Shown: positions 30,406 through 42,046, counted from the stretch's first letter. The stretch: 64,000 bases of DNA from Volvox africanus (GCA_030268105.1 BSDZ01000080.1:4465501-4529500); one strand, 5' to 3'. Made by a program: numbers and translations. The notes: generated by a model from the letters alone, not told the origin.

Positions 30406-30837
30406 GTTGCAGGGCCACAAACGGCCTAAGGCTCCAGGATGCCGATTCTCTTGTTCGCCTTACTGCCGCCGTGAACACTGAAAATATCCAAAGATCAAGT
30501 ATGGGAAATGGAGTACAGTATCGAAAAGTCCAAATGGCTGCACTGTCTGGATCCAGTGTGTAACAGCGCACAATCGTTATTAGCGATCTAGACGGAGTTC
30601 GTTACATGTCCGTTGCCGTGAATATCGTACTTTCCGTCAATTTAATGCCAATCTGAGCTCATCCAGGCCCCAGCACACCAAGTCGATATATAACTCTTAA
30701 ATACTCAAGAATCCTTGCGTAGCGGGGATCGTGTTTGTGCCTTATAGCCTAGGGTTTCTGCACTTCCAGTTGAGTTGCTGTCCAGGATAGTATGCATTTC
30801 ACTGGTTGCAATCATAATCACTGGCTACGTCTGCAGG
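30406..30837. promoter_or_regulatory. Shared divergent promoter region NSUN2 / RbcX
   Basis: Only 432 bases separate the start codons of NSUN2 (minus) and RbcX (plus), so both 5' UTRs and promoters must fit here. No TATA box or known element was assigned. Confidence 0.55.
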
Positions 30838-33054
30838 ATGCTTGGTAGACGCTTGTCCTTTTCTTCCAGGAGGGCTTGCAGTGCATCACCGTGCGCACTG
30901 GGTCCTCTGCAGCATCGACAGCTGTGCAACACAAGATATTTTAATGATCAGTATAGTTCCTGGAGAGTGTCGGCAGTGGGGCGGACTGCGTACAGGTACG
31001 AATGGCGTGCACCGCGCAGCGAGCGGCAACGGCAGCACAGCCGGACTCAACCTGACACAACGCAATCAGCGGCCACCGTACCTCCCGCCTTCAATGACTT
31101 TCACTGCTACTATTGGTACCAACCAATACTTCTCTTTCAATACATGCAGCTACGAGACAGGCAGGCTCCTCAAATGCCTTCTGACACGGCAGGTTAGCAA
31201 CATCGGAGGGAGTAACAACCCCCAAAAGCATGTTGTTGCATGCGTGCTTCTGTTCCATGCAGAGATACGATAAACAAAAGTAATTTGGGTAGTATTGCAT
31301 TTATGGATTGCATTATAAATTTTAATTATCATTAAGTGTGTAAATGAGTTATGTCAATCTGGGTCAAAGCCTGAAGTACTCGTGGCCAGAAGCACAAGGG
31401 GTTAGCTTTGCCTGCCATTGTTGCAAGCGAGCCCGAATCCTTCAGGGAGGGTGGGGTGAGATGGGGGGTTCAGCGGAAGGGGAATGCAATACTTGTATGC
31501 AACTTGGGTGATGCCTACGAGCTCGGGACGCAGACGGTGCCCAGGCGAGCGCATCCTTGAACCTGGGGTGCTAAAGCCAACAGAGGAGACCCAATAGCTG
31601 TGTGTTTGTGCTTCTTTCTGCGTAAATGTGTGTGTGTATGATCCCTGGAGCTAGGGCAACGCTATCGTGCCTAAGTGATCTAAATCGCCCAATCCCGTTG
31701 CCCATGGCGACCCTCATGCACAACAGGCCATCAAGACCACCCTGAATTATCTTTCTGAGACCAACGGTGAACTGCATTTTTTCTTGCACAACTACTGGGC
31801 AGAGAACCCGATGGTTATGGACGGAAGCACGGACGCTGATGAGTGGTTGGTGCGCCTGGCCGCGACCCCGTGGACTAAGGTGCAGGTGAGCCCCTCTCCC
31901 TCTGCACCTCCCAAGTGGTTTCTGCGTGTGTGTTTGGAGGGGGGTTTGGTTCTGGTGCGACCACCCTGCCGACCACTCCGCTCGGGCGAAGGTCGTCATC
32001 GAGTCGTGCGCAGTAGGGAAGGCGGAGATAATACACCCAAAGGCGCCCTCATGTTGGCAAGTAAGAACGTTTGACTGCCGACCCGAAGTCCAGCCAGAGG
32101 TCGCAGTTCGACCGAGAGCTCCGAGGGCGCCGCGTCAATAAGCCACTGCTGCTGCCCGCTGCCGCCCCGTCGTCGTCGTTTCCCTAGGATCCCCGCCGTT
32201 CGTCCGTGGTGAGTGCGGCCGCGGCCGCGGCGGTCCTGAACGGCGAGCGGGAGGTGAGCCCCAGGTGAGCCACCAGACAGCGAGGAGGGACACAGCACCG
32301 TGATGACACTATGATGCTGGCATGAGGATTTATGACGGTTTTTAGGCGATTTCCTTGGACAAAGCAGTGTAACAGGATAAGGCAGGCATGCGAATGGCTC
32401 TTAATGGAACTGTAAGCTCATAAATCCCGGCCTTTCCCGGCTTGTATGCTCCGATATGTATAAGCCAAAGGTTGCTCTAGCTATTGCGACATCGTCAGGT
32501 CATGCAATAGCCGGGCTGCGGACTCCGGGTATCCTCGTGTGTGTCTGTTCAGTCCTATGAGGAGCTGGCTGACTCCCCCTAACAGCAGGTCGAGCGTTTT
32601 TTACTCTGCGCTGCCTGTGCAGGGAGGTGGCGGAGCGCATTATGCGGTTACGGGAGCACATTGCTAAAGAGATGACTGAGGACCTCTCGCGAATCGGGGC
32701 GGATAACACGGACGTGTTGAAACGGTAAGTGGGCCCAGCGGTGCTGGGAAGGGGTGGAACGGGACGGCGACTGAAAGGTGGGACTGGAGTTGACTTGGGT
32801 CGGAATGGGCTGTAAGCAGTGAAGGGGGAGTATTCCTAGGGTTTGGGAGAACAGCTTCTGAGGGCGTTAATGTTAAGAAGGGCGTAGGGGCCGATGCTGC
32901 CGCAAGAACTGCCGAGGCCGTGTGTGGCTTTTCGTGGGTACCATTTTGCTGGGGCTGCCCGATCTCAATGATTATGGCCGTGAAGGACACGTGGTCGCGC
33001 TTGATTTGCAGGACCTTGGCAAAGACCTTCACGGAGGCTAAGCTTCCTGAATGA
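30838..33054 (+). CDS. rbcX: RuBisCO assembly chaperone RbcX, eukaryotic type II
   Basis: Six plus-strand exons: 30838-30995, 31150-31192, 31727-31885, 32188-32264, 32623-32724 and 33012-33054 (stop TGA). All GT-AG junctions are in phase, giving 193 residues. The start MLGRRLSFSSRRACS is an Arg/Ser-rich chloroplast transit peptide. The mature part shows the RbcX fold of helices: LLKCLLTRQAIKTTLNYL, then GELHFFLHNYWAEN, DEWLVRLAATPWTKV, and a last long helix EVAERIMRLREHIAKEM, with GADNTDVLK near the C-terminus. RbcX is a homodimeric chaperone that binds the C-terminal tail of the RuBisCO large subunit (RbcL) in the chloroplast stroma and stabilises assembly intermediates. The start is the first ATG in this frame; a TTG further upstream is not used. 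It shares a short divergent promoter region with NSUN2. I could not place a poly(A) signal. Confidence 0.9.
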
Positions 33055-34073
33055 GCTCAAACCGTGCGGGCGCTGCCATCCAGTCTAGAAGCACCTGTAT
33101 CTCAACGTCTGCGCTAGAGGTTGCGTATGATAAATTTTTAATGGCTGCTGGGACAGAACGTGTGCATTATCGGTATAGCTTATCAAGCGAGAAATTGCTA
33201 TTACGTTGAAGGCGTCTACCGATGCGAGCATGTGGCGTGTAGAAAGTATTGTTTCATTAAGAGTGGTGGTAAGCGTGTGCGTGCACCTATGGAAGTATCG
33301 AAAATCGTAATATGCAGAATCAGTGCATCTAGCCTGTTGGTGAGCTGCTGTTAGGATGGAAGAGTTTGCGTCGTGTAGTTACGTACAGAGGGAAGGTAAC
33401 TTCATGTAGTATGGTTTGTACGGAAGGTATGTCGATTTCTATGCCCTGAATAAAACGGATCGTGAGCCGGTTAGCGGGTGAAATTTCTCTTCCCTCTCGA
33501 TGGGGCTCTTACTGGTCGTGCCCCATGATCCACTCGTAATAAATTCCCGACCAGCTGGAATTTGAATATTAATCATTCACCGGGATTAAAACTACGAGGG
33601 AAGACTGCATGTTCTTTGGACTTTGTGGGCTGTAGCCTCATTCCCCGACCTGACAGTCTGGGCACTCCGTAATGTAGTGAATTCGCGATGCATGCTGTGT
33701 ATCTCCCCTCCAAAATCAAATGTTTCAACATGGACTGCGAGGAAAACCCATGGCAGTCAAACGAAATAGATCTTTGTACCGCCCGTTGTTGACGCACCAG
33801 TCACGGCTCACTGCCACTCCATCACACAATATCAAACTAATCATCATCCAAAACACATAGATAGCAAAGGCGGTAGCAGGGGAAAATTGCTTAAGATTAA
33901 CCAAACAAAACGTTAGCATATCGACACAACAGGCATAACTAGGGGAACGACCAGGGGCGCCGACGATGCAGCAACCATATTGGCGTCGCCGCCGCAGCCA
34001 ACAAAGCCACTCAGCTCACGTCTACTCCATTCAACAGCTAGCCCTCAAATTTCGGCCGCAGTTGCAGGGCAAC
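33055..34073. other. Intergenic, 3' regions of two convergent genes
   Basis: Lies between the stops of RbcX (plus) and the DUF1517-like gene (minus). AT-rich with no supported exon; probably mostly 3' UTR. Confidence 0.5.
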
Positions 34074-34966
34074 TCAGAGGTCGCCCCACGAATCGTCGTC
34101 CTTCTTGGCCTGCTTGCTGCTGGCAGCAGCAATACCCCTGATTACATTGAAGACAACGCTGAAAAGTAGTGTGATGGCCATGAGACCCAGAAGTCCACTG
34201 AAGATCGAGCCAGGCATAAAGATGGGGACCCCGAAGCCGAACCCGAAACCACCGAAAGGTGAGAATCCAAACGGGCTGTATACTGGCGCAGCAGGTGCAA
34301 CGACAATAGTCGTGCTATTTACGCTTGGCCTGCAGAAGGGACGGAACACAGGATGCACGTTCTTCGTGAGCCAACCATGGTTGAAGACGTGGCCACACAG
34401 CAAGCGTAACAAGTCTTAAGAGCTGCACAAACTTATCTGCACCATGAGAAATTAAAGGAAATAAATAGTTGCTTGAGAACTAATGCAGCAAACAATGTAA
34501 CCTTCTTCTCGAACCTACTCCCGAACCGACTGGGAGATCCTCACTTTCCGCTGCGTACGTATGGACGCAACAACTGGCCCAGCCGCATTCCGCAGAGCAG
34601 TGCAGGCGAGGTTGCGCGAAGCCATGAAACAAGCTACGTGCAGTTGTTCTCAAACGTACTTTGGACGACCCCATGCACTTACGCAGCCTGCGTTTGGATG
34701 CTACGAGAAGGCGCTGCCGACTTCCGCGAAGCAAATCCGCTGGAGCCTCCCACGCGTCCACCAGACCGTGAAGATGCCGCCAAGGCGTCCTCGGGCATCG
34801 CAGCACCAGCGATTAGGGCAGCAGCCACCATGGACGCCAGGGGCAGGGCGATAGCCTTCATGGGACCCACATCCTCTGGCTTCTGAGCCTGACAGACAAC
34901 AACGCGGCGAATAGCCCTCTGCGTGGGCCTAGCCGCACGAATTGGACCAGCGCGCTGAAGCAGCAT
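34074..34966 (-). CDS. Plastid membrane protein, short DUF1517/FLAP1-like
   Basis: Two exons, 34966-34683 and 34329-34074 (stop TGA), join in phase (GC|GTAAGT to CTGCAG|G) to give 179 residues. The N-terminus (MLLQRAGPIRAARPTQR...) is a chloroplast transit peptide. It is followed by a hydrophobic stretch ending MPEDALAASS, which looks like a thylakoid-type cleavage site. Next comes SGGRVGGSSGFASR, the Ser/Gly/Arg block typical of DUF1517 proteins, then a Phe/Gly/Pro-rich segment and one strong membrane helix (FSGLLGLMAITLLFSVVFNVI). It ends in a charged tail, KKDDDSWGDL. DUF1517 proteins such as plant FLAP1 sit in thylakoid or envelope membranes and affect photosynthetic acclimation. This one stops right after the membrane helix and lacks the folded C-terminal part of longer relatives. 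Family resemblance is from motif recognition only. Confidence 0.65.
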
Positions 34967-35324
34967 TTTTTGTGGTGACTGGAAGAGATGTGTTGTTTTC
35001 AAAAATACGTGTGTGGTTATAAGTTCAGGAAGTTGTGGTGCTTGCGACCTCTTCTATAGCCTGCTCCGCTATCTGCTCTACCTTGGCTTGTACGACATAT
35101 AGAACCTCCTCTGCCCATGTGAGAGTTCGTTCGTATTATCTCAATGTTCGTTAATGAGGACAGAGCCATCACTATTGTGATCCACGGTTCTAGAGGATGT
35201 ACCCTCATTGCACAATAACAGCCATATTTACAGTCTTGGGGTGCCTGAGGAACCCGTGAGGAGGACAACTTATAGCAATTGTTCATGTAATATTTCCAGG
35301 CTACTAAAAAGGCCTTCATTAGCC
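34967..35324. promoter_or_regulatory. Shared divergent promoter region, DUF1517-like / EamA transporter
   Basis: The two start codons face away from each other with 358 bases between them, so the promoters overlap or are shared. No specific element recognised. Confidence 0.5.
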
Positions 35325-38300
35325 ATGGGGGATTTCATTACAAGGCTGCGGACTAGTCTCAACCCCCAATATGCGGCGAGGGTTTCGGCTACCAGTCTGA
35401 CTGGGCCAGGCGCAGCCAAAAATGTACGCGATCGACCTCTGCTTGCGGCAGGGGATCCGTCGGTTGGGATCTTGCCTGGCCGGGGAAGGCGCCTGCGCTC
35501 TCAGGTGTGCGTGCAGGGTCTGTTTGGAGCATGCCATGAGTCACAGTTTGGCATCCTCCATGGAAGAAGGTTCCTGCAGAACTCTGCACCGTGTTGCCAC
35601 CCTATCAGGATGCTCCACATTGCTCTTCATCCTGAAGCCCTTACGCGTCATTCGCTTCGCATCCTCTTTCCGACATGCCTGAAACCCACCCGGCCCCCAG
35701 CTTTCCACCCACTACCCTTTCCACTCCTCGATCCATGCACAACTCACTCCGACACAACCCTCATGCACTATCTCTGATCTGAGGAACTCCTAATCCGAAT
35801 CCGGACCTTCCATGCCCGAATCCACAACAGCTTTACGGCGCAGCCGTCCTTTTAGTAACGACCGTCCTGTGGGCCAGCGGTGGCCCCACCACCAAGTACC
35901 TCTTCCTGCTTCCTGCGCCGCCGAGCGCCGCACTCCTTACTGCCTGCATCTCCGTCATCACAGCGCTCTTTCTAGGGGTGGGCCTAATAGGAGCCTCCAT
36001 GGAGTCCGGAAGCGGCGGCCGCCACAGCCGTGCAGCGGTATCAGACGCAGCAGCAGCCGCCATAGCACCAGAGCGAAAAGCCCCTGGATCAGATATTGAC
36101 GCTGACGAAGCCGAGGCTGAAGCGCTGCTCCACAGTGGCATGCACACCACGGGTGCCGCTGGGGGAGCACTGGTGGCGGCCTGCGCCGCTGCGCGGGAGG
36201 CAGCGCGGGAACAGGAGCGGGAAAGGGCTTTATGGGCGGGGGCGCAGGAGTGCGCACTGCCGGTACTGCCCAGCCACGGCAGCTACTATTACAGCTCTCT
36301 GGCAAGCCACAGCCGAGCTGATCCTGCCGATATGGAGTTGGGGAAAAACTCTGCAGCTTTAGCAAACGAGGCGGGGCTGATAAGTGGCGACTTAGGCAGC
36401 ATGGGCGGGGGGTCTGGCGCGTACCCGCGCCGGGGTCCCTCCGTGGACGGTACGGTCGCGGGGCCCTCTGCACCTTCATCCCCATCCCCATCGTCACAGC
36501 TGCAGCGCAACCGGGCTGATCTTGACCGAATGCCTAGAGTGACGGGCCACGATGTCAGCGTGGGGTCACGTATGAGGCCAACGGAGGGTGGTGCGGCCGG
36601 ACCGGTGCCCGGACGCTGGCGGCTGCGGCTGCTTACCGCCCCAGCACACAGCCTTCCAGCAGCAGGACTTGAACTGGGAATCTATAACGTCACAGCCGCG
36701 GCGCTGGGAGCCTGGGGTATGCAGCGAATTTCTGCCACGCGCTCCGCCTTCCTGGCGCAGGCTACCAGCCTCCTCACGCCCCTGCTGGTGTGGCTCAGCG
36801 GCGGCCGAGTGGGCGTCATGGTTTGGATTGCGTGCTTTTGCGGGGCCCTGGGCGGCGCCATGGTGGCGCTGGACAATGTATACGGCGCGGCGGCGGCGGC
36901 GGCGGCGGCGAGGTTAGCTGCCTCGACCAGTGGCCACGGTCGACGCATACATCAACTGTTGACGCTCCCTAATAATGTACCGGACCTAAAAACTGCCAGC
37001 AGCGATGGCAGCACCGCGGGTAGATCGGTAGTGGCGGCGCATGCTGCAGGTGCGGTGAATGACCTTACGCTACTGTCGGCCGAGGCTGCTGTAGCGGCGG
37101 CGGCGTCACCGGCGGCATTGACTGGCGGGCGTTTGCAGGTTGAAGGCGTGCTGCTATCCCGGCAGGCTATGGGGGCGGCATACGTTCTCATGAGCTGCGT
37201 GTTCTGGGGGCTAGGCACGGTGCGATTGGGAGTCCACTCCGCGCGATTTCGGCCGCTGCAGCTGGCGGCCGCCGCAGCAATGTGCTATGCGGGCCTGTCG
37301 CTTCTGTGGCTGTTCACCGAAATCTTGGGTAAGGGGGTTTAACGGCTACATTGCCCAGGCAAGGTTTCGGAGCATTGAAATCGCCCAACAGACGGCGCGT
37401 GCGCATTCACCAGTTGAGCGGCATCCCCAGGCCAGACCTCCAGCCACATGCAGCCGGCTGCTGAAATTGGATGCGTGACTACACGATGCGTAAATAAATA
37501 GATTTATGCTCTTGAAGCTGTTTTTAAAGTTAATGTAAACCAAGTAATTTGTTGGTGACAGTAGTAACAGTAAAGGTAGTGACAGTAATAAAACACAAGA
37601 TGGTGAACCTTAGAATACGTTTTGAGAGGAGCCCTATTTCCTTATGTCCTCTCGCAATTCTCCTGATCCGAGCCATCACACCATGCGAACTCCCGCTCCG
37701 TGTACCCGCCGGGTCCGCCACTGCACCCTCCCTCCCAGGCTCCCCCAGCGCGGGCTTGTCGGACTTCTTGGAGCTGGGGCTGCTGCTCCGGAACCACGTC
37801 ACGGCCGCCCTGTTGCTATGGGCAGGGTTGGGACCGGGGGCTCTGTCTAGTTACCTGCAGGTACAGGGGGCGGTCTTCTTCCTGTGTGTGTGTGTCTGCG
37901 TGTTTGGCTGAGGGCGGGTGTAGGTCGACGCTGTGTGTGGAAGGCACCTTTATCAAGGTTATCCCTCCCCCTGCAGATGCGGGATGGATTAGGAATGAGC
38001 AAGTGGCTACAGTTATCACGCCGTGCGGCGCCTTTACAGAGCGGCTTTCTTCTAACTGCTCCGGCAGTTTGAGTCCACGGTTTCCTTGCTTTCTCTGGTC
38101 GCAACCATCAGCCCTGTCCCTAGCTCGTATGTGCTTACGGCCCCCAGCACCGGAGCTTTCTACCCTATTGCCCCACTCCTCTCCTCCTATTGCTGCTGCT
38201 GCTGCAGGTTTTGGGTCAGCAGACCGTGCCGCCAGCCCAGGCTCAGGTGGGGCCAGCATAGGGTTTCTCAGGGCTCGAAATCATCCCCTCCCCGTCCCTC

Positions 38301-38873
38301 TCCTCCCCTCTCCTCCCCTCCCCTCCCCTCTCCTGACGGTTCGTCCTGGCTTCAATCATTACCAGCGTTTCGATGTTCGTCTCTCCCCTCTCCTCCCCTT
38401 ACAGATTCCTATAGCCTTCTCCTGGGAATGCCACCAGCGTGCAGGGTTCTGGAGTGACCGGGTCAGAAATGGCGACGAAGGGGTCTGGGTGACATCGAGC
38501 ACCCCCTCACCTTACCCTGGGGGCGAAGTGCTCCCGCCCGTGTACATCGGCACATGTGCCATCTGAACGTGATCCCACTGCTGCTGCAAGTACTCTGCGG
38601 CAACGCTGCACCCGCGCTGACCCGTTTTCGGTGTTTCTTCTCTCCATCGTGTTTATCCCGAGCCTCCCCTCCACCCCCGGTCCGTTCCCCGAGCCTCCCC
38701 TCCACCCCCGGTCCGTTCCCCGAGCCTCTCCGCAGGTTCTATTCAGCAGCACCCCGCTCTGGTCCGCCCTCATCGCCCAGCTGCTGCTGCCCGGGGAGGC
38801 TATGGGCCCGTTGGCTTGGTTCGGAGGTGCTATCATGCTGGGAGCGTCCCTTCTGGCGTCCATTTGGCAGTAA
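35325..38873 (+). CDS. EamA-family (drug/metabolite) transporter with large inserts
   Basis: Five plus-strand exons: 35325-35504, 35831-37328, 37739-37860, 38208-38246 (a 39-base micro-exon) and 38736-38873 (stop TAA). All junctions are in phase, giving 658 residues. The first 60 residues (MGDFITRLRTSLN...) are Arg/Ser-rich and could be a plastid transit peptide. Membrane segments follow the EamA pattern: LYGAAVLLVTTVLWASGGPTTKYLF at 61-85, LLTACISVITALFLGVGLI, SATRSAFLAQATSLLTPLLVWL, and AYVLMSCVFWGLGTVRLG. They continue in AAAAAMCYAGLSLLWLFTE, TAALLLWAGLGPGALSSYLQ, and a last pair ending LGASLLASIWQ. The substrate is unknown. Two hydrophilic Ala/Ser/Gly-rich inserts are odd: about 225 residues (roughly 112-335) and about 70 residues near 425-500. 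It shares a short upstream region with the DUF1517-like gene. Confidence 0.8.
38657..38728. repeat. 31-bp tandem repeat in the last EamA intron
   Basis: Two perfect 31-bp units (38657-38687, 38688-38718) plus ten bases of a third, cytosine-rich, directly in front of the final acceptor. They supply the pyrimidine tract. Confidence 0.9.
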
Positions 38874-40657
38874 GAGGCGCAAAAGAATGGAAGAATGGAT
38901 ACCATGGCGTGGCGGGTTGCGGGAAAGCAGCCGTTTCAGAGGCGCAGGCGTGGACACGGGCCTCACAGCTGTGGGGTAGAAAGGTACAGCCACAATGGCA
39001 GCGTTTTTTCGTGCGCCGATGCCGGCTAAGATCCAGAAAGGTCGATTAGGAAGAATTGATTAGGGGGCTTACTGCGCGGTATTACCTTTCATGACGAAGT
39101 GAATTGGAGCCTAGGATTTGGGCACTGCGGCAGGCCTTTAGGGGGATCATGCTAACCGGAGTACGGCAGATACGTCTGAGATCGGATCAAACTGGATTGG
39201 TACGGTTACGGTGCACTATGGAAATGGGATCGGTGTGGAACGAAAACTGTCGCCTGTACATGAGGTAATTGGCGTACGGAAATCACGACCGCAGAATTAC
39301 TCGCTGCGGGCATGCGGGCGCTGCGGGCATTAAGCGGGCAACGGGACACAAGTAGACGGAGCGACGGGAAATATGGCAGTTGTGACGAGACTGCAGAGCA
39401 CTGTTCCTGAGCTCATTGTGACCAGTAGTGAACGCACCTTTTGGAGGGAGGAGGAAAAGGGGAGGGCAAGGGGTATATATGTGTGTAGGATAGGGGGGTA
39501 CATCACCCGTGGCCACTAACCTGGCAGTCCCTACCTTCCCCGGTGTTTCGGGGCACCCTAATCCAGTCTCCCATGCCGACTTCTCCGAAATCAGTGGTTT
39601 TCCCAGGTTCAGCACCCACCACCAGCATCCAGCGGAATCTGCCGAATCAACTAAGGCGTCAACTCCGCTACTGGTCAGCTCGCAGGTCACTTTAATTGGG
39701 GTCGTCACCGTCCATCGACATGGGGGCACCCTGCCCTTGACTTTAGGGTCTTTGGCCCGCTCTCGGTCGGGGTAGAACCTGGAACTCCAGGGGCATATTA
39801 GTCGTGCCATAACAGTCGTGCCTGAACACATTTTATATGTATGTGAGGACCGGGAAATGCGCTGCGGAAATGCCCGTGGCATTGCGGCCGTGTGCCCATA
39901 CGCAGAAAAAACTGCAAAAAGGGAGGTCGCAGACGACGTGCCCTGATGGTTTTGTATCCTTGCAGGTCTGTGGTGATTCTGCGTTGGGCGGTCTGGACGG
40001 CCTCTGTTCCACCGTTTGATGCAGGGTTGGCGGTTGGAACGAGGGGCGTTGGAGGCGAGTGCAGTGCATCATTGTTACGAAGCAACCAGACGGCGTCTGC
40101 TTTCCACTAGGTCTCCTTGCGAGGCCCAACTTGTGTCAGTGCCATCTGATGTGCGACGGTGCAGCTTGAGTAGAGTCACGGAATTCGGGTGTCACCTGCC
40201 GTTCAAGCTTCCCAAGGCACACCTTAAATGATAAGAGATCGCGCAGGAGGTCCCAGCATGACGGCTCCGAAGCTTGCAAGGAGGATGACGTCAACGGTTC
40301 AGACAAGGGAAACGCACCGGAAAGCGGGCAGACCTGTGATAAAGAAATGCTAATTGTTTTGTGTATTTGGTAAAGTACTGTACAAGCTATGGCAACAGCC
40401 TTCAACACCGGTAACTACCGACAACCTGTGCCGCGTTGGCGAGTTGGTGGTTGGCAGCTTGGCACCATCCGACAGACCGACGCGATATGTATAAAAGCCA
40501 CAAAATGCTTTCGCCAGCAAAAGATTTATAAAAATAAATACAACTAACCTCTCGCGTATATCCAACACAATTGGGAGGAGAAGAATATCGACACTAATCG
40601 TCTGGACTTTGCCGGTATTGGTCCACGGCAGAAGCTTAGATAGCAAGATTTGTGACC
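38874..40657. other. Intergenic stretch containing a 354-bp mobile-element copy
   Basis: Apart from the element at 39478-39831 there is no supported gene. Short open frames in the element itself are discussed under findings. The last few hundred bases should hold the promoter of the gene that starts at 40658. Confidence 0.5.
39478..39831 (-). mobile_element. 354-bp non-autonomous element, copy A
   Basis: The reverse complement of this segment matches 58338-58691 over the full 354 bases without gaps and with 10 mismatches by hand alignment (about 97%). Homology stops abruptly at both ends. The ends are similar inverted repeats: ATGTGTTCAGG at one end and ATGTGTGTAGG at the other. There is no transposase, so it resembles a MITE or a solo fragment of a larger family. 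A clear target-site duplication was not found. Confidence 0.8.
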
Positions 40658-42046
40658 ATGGGTTCTCTAGTTCCAGGCTGGGATGCTAACATTGGTGTTC
40701 CTCGAGGTGCGCACTTTGCGACTGCTGACGCAAGCCTCGCAACGGTTAACCCAACGAGAGCCCACTGCAGACCTTATGCCCGACAGCGACATCGATAAGG
40801 AGCCGCAGACAGAAGGATATTTTGCAAAGCTGCGTTCGCACAGGTGATTATGCAATCAGGAAGCTGCCGTTGGCTGGCTACCGATAGTCCGCCGGGGGAA
40901 TCCGACAAACGTTTCTCGCATGCTATGCTCTAACCTGCAGGCATTCCTCCGGTGGACCCGAAGATGACGCTCCTGCCAGCTCATTTGCACGCGTTTCGGC
41001 CCCGCAGTACCTACCCCGGAGTCACCCCAAGCAGACCTCTGTCCCGCGTTCAAGCACTTTGCCTCAACCCGGTGAGCACCGTCCTTGTCCCCACGGAGAA
41101 CGCAAAATTCAGGATCACCCTCTGCTCTAGTTCCTTCTGCGCCTACAGCACGATCATCACCGTTTAATGGGAGGAACCATTGGTTGAGCCCCTGGTGCCG
41201 TGCTCACGACTGCCATGGAAGGTTAAGCCGTCATATTGACCGATTCAACCCGCCTTACCCGCAACAGGACGGCAAGGTCCCGGAGTCTCACAGAAGTACC
41301 AGTTCACGGACTGGTCTGAGGAGCTGTCCACGCTGCGGAAGGGCAGCTTGGGCCGCAGCTCCCTGGTGCGTGCGGACTGACGGCGTTCGGTTCGGGGCTG
41401 GTTGGCTGGACACACTACCTGCATACCGTTTGACAAAGTATTCCGAGGTACAGCGCCTCGATTCATGTTCGTTTTAGGATTCGTCAGCGGTCTGGGACCA
41501 TCAAGCCCCTGGAGGTATTCTGGGAAGGGATGCGGCCGCCAGTGAGCCATTTAACGAAGAATCCACCTTTTGCAACCCGCAGAATGCCCACGAGGAGATG
41601 CACGCGCATGGCCACGACGGTGGAGCCGTCTGGTGAGGTCTATTTAGAAACGTGGGCATACGCGGACGTGCTAGTGCTTTTCAAATGTATTTACATCCCA
41701 GCCCAGCTCAGCTCAGCTCAGCGACGATGGCGCGCACCTATACATAGCGTGGCACTTGACATGTTTTGTGCTATATACATCTCTTTTGCCTCGTCAAAAC
41801 AAAAAGTGTAATTAATGCTATTAATACTTGCTGTTGGATCTCATCTTTGGATGATCGGAACCTGTCGTGGCACATACTACTGATTCCTCCTGGCACTGCA
41901 GGTGGCGCGCATTGGAAGTCGGCCAGTTGAACGAGCACCCTGACGCGGCGCAAAAGGACACCCATGGCGCACAGCACTCCACTTTCGTTCCACAGTTTAC
42001 GCAGTCGACGAAGCTGGACTTCGGCGGCGACGCAGGATCCAAGTAG
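40658..42046 (+). CDS. Small conserved-looking protein of unknown function
   Basis: Six plus-strand exons: 40658-40706, 40771-40843, 40941-41071, 41268-41365, 41478-41632 and 41902-42046 (stop TAG). Every junction is GT-AG and in phase, giving 216 residues; the first intron is only 64 bases. The protein begins MGSLVPGWDANIGVPRD and is hydrophilic throughout. It has no signal peptide or membrane segment, a disordered Ser/Pro/His-rich middle, a more ordered stretch (QKYQFTDWSEELSTLRKG) and a His/Glu-rich part (NAHEEMHAHGHDGG). It ends QHSTFVPQFTQSTKLDFGG. I do not recognise a domain. Short, polar, aromatic-dotted proteins with many small exons are common among algal axonemal and other structural proteins, but nothing here proves that. 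The in-phase chain of six exons makes the gene itself credible. Confidence 0.6.

Noticed and set aside
32188..32264. Alternative end of RbcX exon 4 at GAG|GTGAGCCC (32253)
   Set aside because: Joining it in phase requires a poor acceptor (GGGAG) in exon 5, whereas CCCAG|GTGAGCC with the TGTGCAG acceptor is in phase and stronger.
41085..41477. Additional exon at 41149 in the small six-exon gene (acceptor CCTACAG)
   Set aside because: No downstream donor gives the phase needed to join 41268; direct splicing from 41071 to 41268 is in phase.
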